Shown one piece after another: positions 8,183 to 17,222 of a stretch of DNA of 36,014 nt. The stretch lies in assembly GCA_024763215.1 (NCBI GenBank), contig JANTFX010000021.1, forward strand, positions 1 through 36,014, read 5' to 3'. The DNA is from Candidatus Krumholzibacteriia bacterium (GTDB lineage Bacteria; Krumholzibacteriota; Krumholzibacteriia; LZORAL124-64-63). A program made the translations under genes and the position numbers. Below the pieces are notes generated by a model. That model saw only the letters and a list, made by a program, of their open reading frames with translations. It had not been told where the DNA came from and did no database searches. Positions within the stretch are counted from its first letter, which is position 1; each line of letters opens with the position of its first letter.

Positions 8183-10396
8183 GTGGTGGTGTTGGTGAAG
8201 GATCCCGGAACCCAAAAGTATGCAGACGGCAAGGCCGGGACCGGGGCAGGCTCCGGTCTGCGCGTTTTCATGGGCCCGATATTCATGCTGCTGCTGCTGC
8301 TGACGGTCGGCCGCCTGGGCGGACACTACTGGCAGACGATCCAGGGCCAGATTGCCGCGTCGGGGCCTGTGGGGATGCTGGTCTACTGGTTGGTCCTGAT
8401 CGGTCTTGCTGCCGCGTGTTTCCCGGTTTCAGCCCTGGGATTTTCCGGCGGTGCCCTTTTCGGATGGTGGCCCGGCTGGGGCTTGGTCTTCAGTGGGGGC
8501 GTGGTTGCGGGGCTGTTGATGTTCTGGCTGGGCGGGCGCCTCTTCCGCCGGCGCATCCACCGCTACATCCAGGCGCGGCCCCGCCTACGGGTGCTGGATC
8601 GCCTTGCCGGCGAACAGGCCCTGCGGCTCAACCTGCTGACCCGCCTTTCTCCCTTCAACTTCGGCATCGCCAGCTATGCCCTGGCGGCCGGTCGGCCGTC
8701 CTTGCGCGACTATGGGCTGGGTTTGTTGGCCACCGTGCCCAGCATCACGGTCTGGGTCTGGTTGGGGGACATGGCCCGGAAGGCCGCCGGTGACGCCGCG
8801 GTACGGCGGGATGAACCCTGGTGGCTGCTGGGGGTGGCCCTGGTGTTCCTGGTGCTGCTGTCCTGGCAGGTCGGCCGCCTGGCGCGCAAGGCCCTGACCG
8901 ATAGCGATGCCAGCGATGCCCATGGGGCCGGCACGGCATCCGGCGGCAAGGTCACCGCAACGGCTGGGTTCTGGCAAAACGCCGGGGCCGAGGAGGTCCT
9001 GGCTTCCGGCAACGCCTGGGAATGGAACCTCAAGACCAGGAAGTTCAACCTCTCCCGCCAGCTCATGGTCTATTTCGGTTTTCCGGAACTGGGTCCGGTC
9101 GTGCCCGCCACCTGGATCCAGGCGAGGGTCCATCCGGCGGATGAAGGCCGGGTCCGGCAGACTTTGGGTGAATGCCTGCGTCGCCAGGAGCCAGGGTTGA
9201 CCGTGGAGTTCCGGTTCAAGAAGGCCGATGGAAAGTACATCTGGCTCCAGGCCCTGGCCGTCGCCATGTGGAACAGGGCGGGACGCGCCCGGGCGCTGGC
9301 GGGCACGGTTACCGATATCACCTCCCGGGTGGCCGTGGCCGAAGAGCGTGATCTGCTGTTCAACCTCTCCCCGGACCTCCTGGCCAGCAGCGATTTCCAG
9401 GGGAATCTGCACCAGGTCAACCCTGCGTGGGTGCGCATCCTCGGCTGGTCGCGGGATGACCTGCTGCGCAGGCCGCTGCCGGAGTTCGTGACCGGCCAGG
9501 ACCGTGAAGCGGTGCGAGGCATGCTCGCAGACCTGGCCGCAGGACGCACGATCGAAGGTCTGGAAACCCGCTGGCTGACACGGTCCGGCCAGGTGCGCTG
9601 GTTGTCCTGGAACTGCAGCCCCCTGCCGGGGCAGCAGCGCTTTTTCGCGGCCGCCAGGGACATCACCCGGCGCAAGGACGCCGAGGCGAGGATCCAGCAG
9701 TACCAGGGGCAGTTGCGGGATCTCTCGTACCAGATGTCGTTGGTCGAGGACCGCCAGCGTCAGCAGCTCGCGGTGGCCCTGCATGACGGTCTGGCCCAGC
9801 AGCTCTTCGCCGTCCGGGCCCAGGCGACCCTGCTCAAGTACCCCGACCGCCTTGATGACGTCCAGGCCGTCGTGGCGGGCATCCTGGAACTGCTCGATGA
9901 GACCATGGCCGAAACGCGGTCACTCTCGTTCGAGATCTTCCCACCGGCCTTGAGGGACCTGGGTCTGGAGGGCGCCCTGCGCTGGCTGGGCGACCAGTTT
10001 GAAAAACGCCGCGGGTTGCAGGTGACCCTCCGGTGTCGGGGCGAGGAACCGGACCTGCCCCGTGATCTGCGCTCCTTGCTGTTCCAGTCCTGCCGCGAGT
10101 TGCTGTCCAACGTGGTCAAGCACGCCCGGTGCGACCGCGCCGAGATCGAGCTGGTGTTCGGTCCGGACCGGGTGGAACTGGTGGTTCGGGATGAGGGCGG
10201 GGGCAGCCGCGAATTGAACGCAGGAGAGCCTTCTGATGCGCGGGACGTTGAATCGGGTTTCGGGCTGTTCAGCATCCGGGAACGTTTGCGGGCCGTGGGG
10301 GGGGCCATGCGGGTCCATTCGGTCTTCCAGCAGGGCACGACAGTCAGCCTCGTCCTGCCGCTTGCGGTGGATCGGGAAACAGGGGCCGGGGATTGA
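8183..10396 (+). CDS. Sensor histidine kinase with N-terminal TVP38/DedA-like membrane domain
   Basis: This predicted protein is 737 residues from the GTG at 8183, chosen because GAGGA sits just upstream; a TTG at 8117 would add 22 residues. Residues about 25-245 are a multi-helix membrane region with TVP38/TMEM64 (SNARE-assoc/VTT) hallmarks: CFPVSALGFSGGALFGWWPG, then an Arg-rich loop and LTRLSPFNFGIASYALAAG. Two PAS domains follow (about 265-390 and 395-505). Next come a HisKA_3 dimerisation domain with phospho-acceptor H534 (RQQLAVALHDGLAQQLF) and a NarX/DegS-type ATPase with N-box RELLSNVVKHA and G-rich GFGLFSIRERL. No response regulator is adjacent. A 7-bp GC hairpin (8149-8165) precedes the Shine-Dalgarno. 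The ligand is unknown. Confidence 0.87.
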   Translation: MVVLVKDPGTQKYADGKAGTGAGSGLRVFMGPIFMLLLLLTVGRLGGHYWQTIQGQIAASGPVGMLVYWLVLIGLAAACFPVSALGFSGGALFGWWPGWGLVFSGGVVAGLLMFWLGGRLFRRRIHRYIQARPRLRVLDRLAGEQALRLNLLTRLSPFNFGIASYALAAGRPSLRDYGLGLLATVPSITVWVWLGDMARKAAGDAAVRRDEPWWLLGVALVFLVLLSWQVGRLARKALTDSDASDAHGAGTASGGKVTATAGFWQNAGAEEVLASGNAWEWNLKTRKFNLSRQLMVYFGFPELGPVVPATWIQARVHPADEGRVRQTLGECLRRQEPGLTVEFRFKKADGKYIWLQALAVAMWNRAGRARALAGTVTDITSRVAVAEERDLLFNLSPDLLASSDFQGNLHQVNPAWVRILGWSRDDLLRRPLPEFVTGQDREAVRGMLADLAAGRTIEGLETRWLTRSGQVRWLSWNCSPLPGQQRFFAAARDITRRKDAEARIQQYQGQLRDLSYQMSLVEDRQRQQLAVALHDGLAQQLFAVRAQATLLKYPDRLDDVQAVVAGILELLDETMAETRSLSFEIFPPALRDLGLEGALRWLGDQFEKRRGLQVTLRCRGEEPDLPRDLRSLLFQSCRELLSNVVKHARCDRAEIELVFGPDRVELVVRDEGGGSRELNAGEPSDARDVESGFGLFSIRERLRAVGGAMRVHSVFQQGTTVSLVLPLAVDRETGAGD

Positions 10397-11277
10397 TGGG
10401 CGAATTCTTCTCCCTGGCCTGCGCCCTGATGTGGGGCATCGCCGTCATCTTCTTCCGCAAGGCCGGGTTGTCCGTCCCGCCCCTGGCCTTGAATCTGTTC
10501 CGGGTCGCGGCCAGCAGCCTGCTGTTCCTGATGACGCTGCTGGTCACCGGCACCCCGTTGCTGCATGCGGCCCCGCTGCGGGATTACCTGATCCTGATCC
10601 TCAGCGGGGTCATCGCCATCGGCCTGAGCGACACCCTGTTCCACATGTCGCTGAACAGGGTGGGGGCGGGGGTCAACGCGGTGGTGGACGCCCTGTACGC
10701 ACCGTTCATGGTGCTGATGGGCTTTTTCATGCTGGGGGAGAAGCTGGGGCTGAAGGATCTGGTGGGTATGGGCCTGATCATCTCGGCGGTCGTGGTCGCC
10801 ACCAGGGTCGTCCCGCCGCCGGGCACCACCCGCCGGACCCTGATCACGGGCATCCTGATCGGCGCCGGCGCCATGGCTTCGCTGGCCTTCGGCATCGTCC
10901 TGGCCAAGCCCGTGCTCGAGCGCCACGATGTCGTATGGTCCACGACGGTGCGGCAGCTCGGCGCCCTGGCCGTCCTCGTGCCGGCAGCGGCGGTCGTGCC
11001 GGACCGGCGGCGGGTCTGGGCCGTGTTCCGTCCCCGGGCGGTCTGGCGCTATTCCCTGCCCGGAACCGTCATGGGTTCGTACCTCGCCCTGCTGTTCTGG
11101 ATCGCGGGGATGAAATACACCCGCGTGGGCATCGCCGCCATCTTGAACCAGACCAGCACCATCTACATCCTGATCCTGGCCACCGTGGTGCTTCATGAAC
11201 CTTTCACCAGACGGAAAGCCCTGGCCGCCGGGCTTGCCCTGGGCGGGGTTCTCCTGGTCCTGGGCGGGGGATTTTGA
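10396..11277 (+). CDS. EamA/DMT-family transporter
   Basis: This 293-residue integral membrane protein has about ten TM helices in two EamA repeats (residues about 3-138 and 150-292). Typical family features are LACALMWGIAVIFFRKAG at the start and the helix pair around AALSAGL-type glycine-rich segments near the end (LAAGLALGGVLLVLGGGF). DMT/EamA proteins export metabolites such as amino acids; the substrate here cannot be read. Its ATG overlaps the TGA of the sensor kinase gene (TGATG), so translation is coupled and the pair is an operon. The coupling hints that the kinase's signal and the exported compound may be related, which is only an inference. Confidence 0.85.
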   Translation: MGEFFSLACALMWGIAVIFFRKAGLSVPPLALNLFRVAASSLLFLMTLLVTGTPLLHAAPLRDYLILILSGVIAIGLSDTLFHMSLNRVGAGVNAVVDALYAPFMVLMGFFMLGEKLGLKDLVGMGLIISAVVVATRVVPPPGTTRRTLITGILIGAGAMASLAFGIVLAKPVLERHDVVWSTTVRQLGALAVLVPAAAVVPDRRRVWAVFRPRAVWRYSLPGTVMGSYLALLFWIAGMKYTRVGIAAILNQTSTIYILILATVVLHEPFTRRKALAAGLALGGVLLVLGGGF

Positions 11278-11369
11278 TTCGCCATGGGGCTGCAGGAAAT
11301 GTAACTTGAGCGCCGATCCCTCGTATTTGAGGCCTGCGAAACGGCCTCCGGTCTCGAGAAAGGGTGAGG

Positions 11370-12884
11370 ATGCGAGTGCGAAACATGATGCTGGAGCGGG
11401 TCGCCGTGGGGCTCTGCCTGCTGCTATGCCTCGGTCCTGAAGCCGGCGTGGCGGCGGAAACGGGCCCGTCCGCGGGCGCGGTGATCATCGCCCACGAAGG
11501 GGACAGTCCGATCCTTGATCTCGAGGGTGCAGTCTCGGAGGTGTTGCGCGCCAACAACCTCTTGCAGGCCGAAAGGATCAAGCGCCAGGAACTGTCCGGG
11601 CAGATGAACCAGGCCCTGTCCACGGGCTTGCCCAGCCTGGATCTCAGTGGAGACTGGAGCCGGGGCCGGGATCCCAGCTTCGCCCTGGATTCGACCTTCG
11701 CCGGGGGCGAGGACACCTTCGCGCCCATTCCCGGAGCCGAGCCCTGGTTCAATGATTTCCTGGCCGGTTTCGGCTCCTTCATCCCCGATCCCCAGGATAT
11801 CCCGGCCCAGACCTTCTGGCGGGCCAACCTCAACCTCAACTGGGAGATCAACCCCAGCAAGGTGCTGGGTGCCGTGGGGGCTGCGAGGCTGGGCATCGAA
11901 CGCCAGGAAGCCGCCCTCCGCTCGGTCCGCAACAAGACGGCCCAGGATGCGGTGACGGCCTACTTCTCCATCCTCCAGCAGGCCGAGAAGGTGGCGGCGG
12001 TGCAGGCGCGCATCGCCGACCAGAGCGAATTGCTGGCCACCGTGCGCATGCGCCAGGAGCTGGGGTTGGCCACGGCCCTGGACACCCTGCAGGCGGCGGT
12101 CAGCCTGGCCAACACGAGGCCGAAGCTGACCATCGCCCGCGCGGGCCTGCGCAACGCCGGCAGCAGCCTGAACGTCCTGATGGGGCGTCGGCCCGAGGCG
12201 CCACTGAAGGTGGTCAACGCCTTCCAGGTGGAAATGGATTCCCTGGACCGGGACGGGGCCCTGCGGTTGGCCGCAGACAGGCCGGACGTGCAGGTCGCCG
12301 CCCGTTTCATCGATATCCTGGGGCGCAACCGTCAGGCCCAGCAGGCCGACCACCGGCCCTACCTGACGGTTTCCGGCTCCTACGGCTACGTCGGCCGCAC
12401 CGCCGGCACCCTGTTCGACCGGGGGCATGATTCCTGGCGGGCGGCGGTGGCCTTGAACATTCCGGTCTTCGACGGCCTGCTGACCAAGGGGCTGGTGGGG
12501 GAGACCGAAGCGAGGATCAGTCGGTCCCGGGCCGAGCTGCGGGCCCAGCAGAGCAATGCCGAGCTGGAAGTCCTGCAGGTCATGGCCGACCTGGAAATGG
12601 CAAGGCAGGTCTTGGCAGCCGTGAGGCTCAATCTGGAGCAGAGTAGGGCCGTCCTGGAGGAAAGCATGTTGAGGCTCAAGCTGGGCAAGGCGGGCTACCT
12701 CGATGTTCTGGTGGCCGAGGCCAATCTGGCCGAGGCGCGCTCGGCGCTCATCGACGCCAGGTTCGATGTCCTGAGCAGGACCGCGGCCCTCAAGCGTGCG
12801 GTCGGCTACGACCCGCTGGTCCCCTTGGCGGCCATCCCCGGACTCGTCGCATGCACGGACACAACTCAGACGAAGGATCGCTAG
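11370..12884 (+). CDS. TolC-family outer-membrane efflux protein (second RND system)
   Basis: This 504-residue channel protein is the first gene of a three-gene RND efflux operon. The signal peptide is about 1-27 (VAVGLCLLLCLGPEAGVAA). Two OEP repeats follow (about 45-265 and 280-490), with the usual helical-barrel pattern such as ALRAQQSNAELEVLQVMADLEMARQVL and LGKAGYLDVLVAEANLAEARSALIDA. The ATG at 11370 is preferred for its AAGGG upstream; GTG 11364 and ATG 11385 are alternatives. A 6-bp inverted repeat GAGGCC/GGCCTC (11329-11334/11343-11348) sits in the 92-bp leader and could be an operator or just a hairpin. The adaptor ATG follows one base after its stop. Confidence 0.85.
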   Translation: MRVRNMMLERVAVGLCLLLCLGPEAGVAAETGPSAGAVIIAHEGDSPILDLEGAVSEVLRANNLLQAERIKRQELSGQMNQALSTGLPSLDLSGDWSRGRDPSFALDSTFAGGEDTFAPIPGAEPWFNDFLAGFGSFIPDPQDIPAQTFWRANLNLNWEINPSKVLGAVGAARLGIERQEAALRSVRNKTAQDAVTAYFSILQQAEKVAAVQARIADQSELLATVRMRQELGLATALDTLQAAVSLANTRPKLTIARAGLRNAGSSLNVLMGRRPEAPLKVVNAFQVEMDSLDRDGALRLAADRPDVQVAARFIDILGRNRQAQQADHRPYLTVSGSYGYVGRTAGTLFDRGHDSWRAAVALNIPVFDGLLTKGLVGETEARISRSRAELRAQQSNAELEVLQVMADLEMARQVLAAVRLNLEQSRAVLEESMLRLKLGKAGYLDVLVAEANLAEARSALIDARFDVLSRTAALKRAVGYDPLVPLAAIPGLVACTDTTQTKDR

Positions 12885-12885
12885 C

Positions 12886-14022
12886 ATGAAGACATGGCGA
12901 CTGAACTCCTGGCCGGTCCTGGCCCTGGTCCTGGTTCTTGCTGGTTGCGGGGACCGCGCATCCGGGCCGGTGGATCAGCAGGAAAAACCCCACAACGTGA
13001 GGGCGCTCGTGCTGGGTCCCAGGAGCGGGATCACCCGGTTCATCGAGGTTTCCGGCCCCGTGGTTCCGGTCAGGGGCACCAACCTGGCCGCCGAGGAGGC
13101 CGGGGCGGTCGTCGAGATCACCCGGGACAAGGGGGATGCCGTCCAGGAGGGGGACATCCTTCTGGCCCAGGACCGGACCCTGCTGGCCGCGGAACTTGAA
13201 GCCGCGAAGTCGGCCCTGGAAACCAGCGCCTTCAACCTGGACAAGATGCGGAAGCTCTTCGACGCCGGGAAGATCAGCCGTCTGGAGCTGTTGCAGAGCG
13301 AGGATGCCCACGCCCAGGCCGACGCCCGGGCCAGGACGGCCCGGCGCAGGTACGACAGGGCGGCCGTCACCGCGCCCTTTGCCGGGGTGGTGGTCGACCG
13401 GTTCGTGGAACTCGGGCAGTACCTGTTGCCCGGCCAGGAAACCGTACGGGTTATCGACACCCATATCCTGAAACTCACCGGTTATCTGACCGCCGACCAG
13501 GTGGGCCGGGTGGGCCTGGGTACCCGGTGCGAGGTCGTCTGCGGGGATGGGCAGCCGGCCACCGATGGCACGGTGCGATTCATCAGCCGGGAGGCCGACC
13601 TGAAGACCGGCAAGTTCAAGCTCGAAGTCGAGATCCCCAATCCCGACGGGGATCTGCTGAGTGGGGTCATCGGCCGGGCGCGGATACCCGGCGACCGGGT
13701 CCAGGGGATGGTGATCCCCAGGGACGTGGTGCTGACCGGCCTGACCGGGTCGACTGTGTTCGTGGCCAGGGGCGGCCGGGCGGTGCGCCGCCCGGTGGCA
13801 CTGGGTCAGGGCCAGGGGCTGATGGTGAGCGTCGAGGAAGGGCTCGCCCCTGGGGACACCCTCATCGTCAGGGGCCAACGTGCCTTGCGTGACGGCAACC
13901 GCATCGCCATCACCGAGTGGTCCGACGCGCCGGACGGCTCGCTGCCGTCCGATCCCGGTGTCGTCCACGGGGGAACGGCCGACCCCGCATCCGGCGCGCG
14001 CGACGGGCGGACGCAGCCATGA
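12886..14022 (+). CDS. RND efflux adaptor lipoprotein (AcrA/MexA-type membrane fusion protein)
   Basis: This 378-residue periplasmic adaptor starts at the ATG at 12886, with AAGGA upstream. A lipoprotein signal ends in LVLAGC (Cys about 22), so it should be lipid-anchored. It has barrel-sandwich halves (AEEAGAVVEITRDKGDAVQEGDILL and RAAVTAPFAGVVVDRFVELGQYL) separated by a short alpha-hairpin (about 100-150, including KLFDAGKISRLELLQSE). A beta-barrel and a membrane-proximal domain (VIPRDVVLTGLTGSTVFVARGG) follow. Its last codons overlap the pump start (ATGA), so the two are translationally coupled. Confidence 0.88.
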   Translation: MKTWRLNSWPVLALVLVLAGCGDRASGPVDQQEKPHNVRALVLGPRSGITRFIEVSGPVVPVRGTNLAAEEAGAVVEITRDKGDAVQEGDILLAQDRTLLAAELEAAKSALETSAFNLDKMRKLFDAGKISRLELLQSEDAHAQADARARTARRRYDRAAVTAPFAGVVVDRFVELGQYLLPGQETVRVIDTHILKLTGYLTADQVGRVGLGTRCEVVCGDGQPATDGTVRFISREADLKTGKFKLEVEIPNPDGDLLSGVIGRARIPGDRVQGMVIPRDVVLTGLTGSTVFVARGGRAVRRPVALGQGQGLMVSVEEGLAPGDTLIVRGQRALRDGNRIAITEWSDAPDGSLPSDPGVVHGGTADPASGARDGRTQP

Positions 14023-17000
14023 AACTGACCCGGGGCGCCATAGCCCGCTACCCCATGATCTTCGCCTTCATGGTCATCATCGCCCTGCTGGGCCTGAAGA
14101 CCTACCGCCAGCTGCCGCGCGAATCATCACCCGACGTGAAGATCCCCTTCGTCATGGTGATGACGCCCTATGCCGGCACCAGCCCCGAGGACATGGAAAA
14201 CCTCGTGACCCGCAAGCTCGAGAAGCAGCTCAAGGGGATCAAGGACCTCAAGCAGATGACCAGCTCGTCCTCCTACGGGATGTCGTCGATCACCCTGGAA
14301 TTCGAATCCCGGGTCGTGATGAGCGACGCCCTGCAGACGGTGCGGGACCGGGTCGAACTGGCCAAGCCCGACCTGCCGCAGGACCCCCGCGACGACCTGG
14401 TGGTGCGGGAGGTGAGCTCGGCCGACGCCTTCCCCGTCATGCAGGTCAACCTGTACGGGGATGTGGACCTGTTCCGGTTGAAGCAGCTGGGCGAGGACCT
14501 CCAGGAGAAGCTCGAGCAGATCCCCGGGGTGCTGGATATCGACCTGGTCGGGGGCGTCGAGAACGAGGTCCGGGTGGATGTCGATCCCCAGAAGCTGATC
14601 TACTACGATCTGAGCCTGCAGGATGTGCAGGATGCCGTGGGCCTGCAGAACCTCACCATTCCGGGAGGGAAGTTCTCCCAGGGGAACCTGGACTACCAGG
14701 TGCGGGTGCCGGGGGAGGTCGCCGAGCCGGAAAAGATCCTGGACTTCATCGTCAAGCCCGGTGTGCAGCCGCCGGTCCATGTACGGGACGTGGCCGCCGT
14801 GAGCTTCGGCATGAAGGACCGCGAGACCATCAGCCGGGCCGACGGGCACGACGCGGTGACCCTGGTGGTCAAGAAACGCAGCGGCGAGAACATCATTCGC
14901 ATCGCCCGGGATGTAAGGGCCGTGCTGGATGAGCAGCGCGCGTTGCTGCCGCGGGGAGTCGAGATCGGCATCGTGGCCGACCAGTCCATCACCATCGAGA
15001 ACATGGTCCACGAGCTGGAGAACAACATCCTCAGCGGCCTGATCCTTGTGGTCGTGATCCTGCTGGCGTTCTTCGGGGTGCGCAACGCCTTGTTCGTGGG
15101 ACTGGCCATCCCGTTCTCCATGCTGATCACCTTCATCGTGTTGACCCTGCTGGGCATCACCCTGAACATGGTCGTGCTATTCAGCCTCATCCTGGCCCTG
15201 GGGATGCTGGTGGACAACGCCATCGTCATCGTGGAGAACATCTACCGCCACCGGGGCCAGGGCGAGGGCCCCGAGGAAGCGGCCGACATCGGCACCAGCC
15301 AGGTCGCCGCCGCGGTGACCGCCTCGACCCTGACCACCGTCTGCGCCTTCGGCCCTTTGGTGTTCTGGCCCGGGATCATGGGCGAGTTCATGAAGTACCT
15401 GCCGATCACCGTCATCATCACCCTGAGCGCCTCCCTGCTGGTGGCCATGGTCTTCAACCCGGTGCTTTGCGCCAGGTTCATGAAGGATCCGCGCCAGGAG
15501 GACCGCAGCCTGATCGGTGACCGGCTGTTGGCCCGCGGCCTGGCCGTGTACCGTCCGTTCCTGGAGTGGTCGCTCAACCATCGCTTCCCCGTGATGGTGC
15601 TGGTCAACCTGTCCCTGGTGGGTGTGATCGTCCTGTTCGCCTTCCACAATGCCGGTGTGGAGCTGTTTCCCGATACCGAGCCGGAGTTCGCCACCGTCAA
15701 CATCGACGCCCCCAGCGGCACGCGCATCGAGGTGACCGACGGTTACGCGGCGGCCATCGAGAATGAAGTGGCCGCCCTGCCTGATCTGAAAGCCTACACG
15801 ACATCCGTCGGCGTTCCCATCGATCAACAGGGCGGGGGAGGCTCGCTGCCTTCGCACCAGGGTCAGATCACCCTCCAGTTCGTGCCCATGCGTGACCGCG
15901 CCGGCTCTTCCCGGCAGGCCCTCGAGAAGCTGCGCCGCAACCTGGAGGACTTCACGGGCGCGAGGATCACCGTCAAGAAGATGGAAGATGGGCCGCCCAC
16001 GGGCGCGCCGGTGAACATCGAGGTATCCGGAGATGATTTCGATGTCCTGGGACGGATCGCCGCCGATGTCCGCGACACGCTGCGCCAGGTCCCCGGCGTG
16101 GTGAACATCACCGACAATTACGATCGCTCGCTGCCGGAGCTGAGGCTCATCACGGATAGGGAAAAGTCGGGCCGCTACGGCCTGCAGACCATGGACATCG
16201 CCGGCACGGTGCGCACGGCCCTGCACGGGACCGATGTGGCCAAGTTCCGTTCCGGTGAGGATGAATACGACATCACCGTGCGTCTGGCTCCGGGGTTCAG
16301 GGGGCAGGTGGAGGACCTGGGCGAGATCCCTGTCTTTTTCGAAGGTCAGGCCGTCCCGCTGTCCGCCTTCTCCCGAGCGGAGTTCGGGGCGGGGTTGGCC
16401 GCCGTGCACAGGATCGATGCCCGGCGTGTGGTCACCGTTTCCGCCGACGCGGCGCCGGGGTACAATGCCGCGGCCCTGCTGAAGGAGATCCGCGGGAAGC
16501 TGGATGGTTACGCCCTGCCAGGAGGTTACGCCCTGGATTACACGGGGGAGAACAAGGACCAGGTCGAGGCCGAGGAATTCCTCAGCAACGCTTTCATGCT
16601 GGCGATCATGCTGATCTTCGTGGTCCTGGTCAGCCAGTTCAGCTCGGTGACGGTGCCGGTGGTCATCCTGTTCAGCGTGATCCTTTCGCTCATCGGGGTC
16701 CTGACGGGGTTGATGGTCACCGGGACCCCGTTCGGGATCATCATGACCGGGGTGGGGGTGATCTCCCTGGCGGGGATCGTGGTCAACAACGCCATCGTCC
16801 TGCTGGATTACATCATCCAGTTGCGCAAGCGAGGGATGGACAAGACCGAGGCCATCATCCGCGCCGGCGCGACGCGTTTCCGCCCGGTGATCCTGACGGC
16901 GGTAACCACCATCCTGGGCCTGATCCCCCTGACCACCGGCCTGTCCCTGGACTTCAACGCCCTGGGCCACGGCAGGCTGCACGACGTCCTGATCATCGGG

Positions 17001-17165
17001 GGGGAGTCCAGCCAGTGGTGGGGGCCCATGGGCGTGGCGGTCATCTGGGGCCTGGCCGTGGCCACCTTCCTGACCCTCATCGTGGTGCCGGTGATGTATT
17101 CCACCCTCGATCCCATCAAGCGCGCCCTGCACCGCGTGTTCATCGGCTGGTGGCTAAGGGCCTGA
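14019..17165 (+). CDS. RND efflux pump, HAE1-like (AcrB family)
   Basis: This 1048-residue inner-membrane pump is probably a proton-driven exporter of hydrophobic compounds or drugs. Twelve TM helices and two large periplasmic loops are laid out as in AcrB. The TM4 relay segment reads GMLVDNAIVIVENIYRHR, so AcrB's Asp pair D407-D408 appears as D399-N400, a form common in less-studied HAE1-like pumps. The second half keeps GVISLAGIVVNNAIVLLDYI and RFRPVILTAVTTILGLIP. The start is the ATG overlapping the adaptor stop. The gene ends just before a strong bidirectional terminator. The substrate cannot be inferred, and no transcription regulator is adjacent. Confidence 0.9.
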   Translation: MKLTRGAIARYPMIFAFMVIIALLGLKTYRQLPRESSPDVKIPFVMVMTPYAGTSPEDMENLVTRKLEKQLKGIKDLKQMTSSSSYGMSSITLEFESRVVMSDALQTVRDRVELAKPDLPQDPRDDLVVREVSSADAFPVMQVNLYGDVDLFRLKQLGEDLQEKLEQIPGVLDIDLVGGVENEVRVDVDPQKLIYYDLSLQDVQDAVGLQNLTIPGGKFSQGNLDYQVRVPGEVAEPEKILDFIVKPGVQPPVHVRDVAAVSFGMKDRETISRADGHDAVTLVVKKRSGENIIRIARDVRAVLDEQRALLPRGVEIGIVADQSITIENMVHELENNILSGLILVVVILLAFFGVRNALFVGLAIPFSMLITFIVLTLLGITLNMVVLFSLILALGMLVDNAIVIVENIYRHRGQGEGPEEAADIGTSQVAAAVTASTLTTVCAFGPLVFWPGIMGEFMKYLPITVIITLSASLLVAMVFNPVLCARFMKDPRQEDRSLIGDRLLARGLAVYRPFLEWSLNHRFPVMVLVNLSLVGVIVLFAFHNAGVELFPDTEPEFATVNIDAPSGTRIEVTDGYAAAIENEVAALPDLKAYTTSVGVPIDQQGGGGSLPSHQGQITLQFVPMRDRAGSSRQALEKLRRNLEDFTGARITVKKMEDGPPTGAPVNIEVSGDDFDVLGRIAADVRDTLRQVPGVVNITDNYDRSLPELRLITDREKSGRYGLQTMDIAGTVRTALHGTDVAKFRSGEDEYDITVRLAPGFRGQVEDLGEIPVFFEGQAVPLSAFSRAEFGAGLAAVHRIDARRVVTVSADAAPGYNAAALLKEIRGKLDGYALPGGYALDYTGENKDQVEAEEFLSNAFMLAIMLIFVVLVSQFSSVTVPVVILFSVILSLIGVLTGLMVTGTPFGIIMTGVGVISLAGIVVNNAIVLLDYIIQLRKRGMDKTEAIIRAGATRFRPVILTAVTTILGLIPLTTGLSLDFNALGHGRLHDVLIIGGESSQWWGPMGVAVIWGLAVATFLTLIVVPVMYSTLDPIKRALHRVFIGWWLRA

Positions 17166-17172
17166 AAAAAAC

Positions 17173-17207
17173 CGGGGAGGACCACCGGCCCTCCCCGCCT
17201 TCTTTTC
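17173..17207. terminator. Bidirectional intrinsic terminator between convergent operons
   Basis: CGGGGAGG (17173-17180) pairs with CCTCCCCG (17190-17197) around a 9-nt loop. On the plus strand it is followed by CCTTCTTTTCG. On the minus strand the stem runs into GGTTTTTTT (reverse of 17165-17172), a stronger U-tract. It therefore serves both the RND pump operon and the cytochrome operon. Confidence 0.8.
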
Positions 17208-17222
17208 GCTTCCGCGTGGGAG

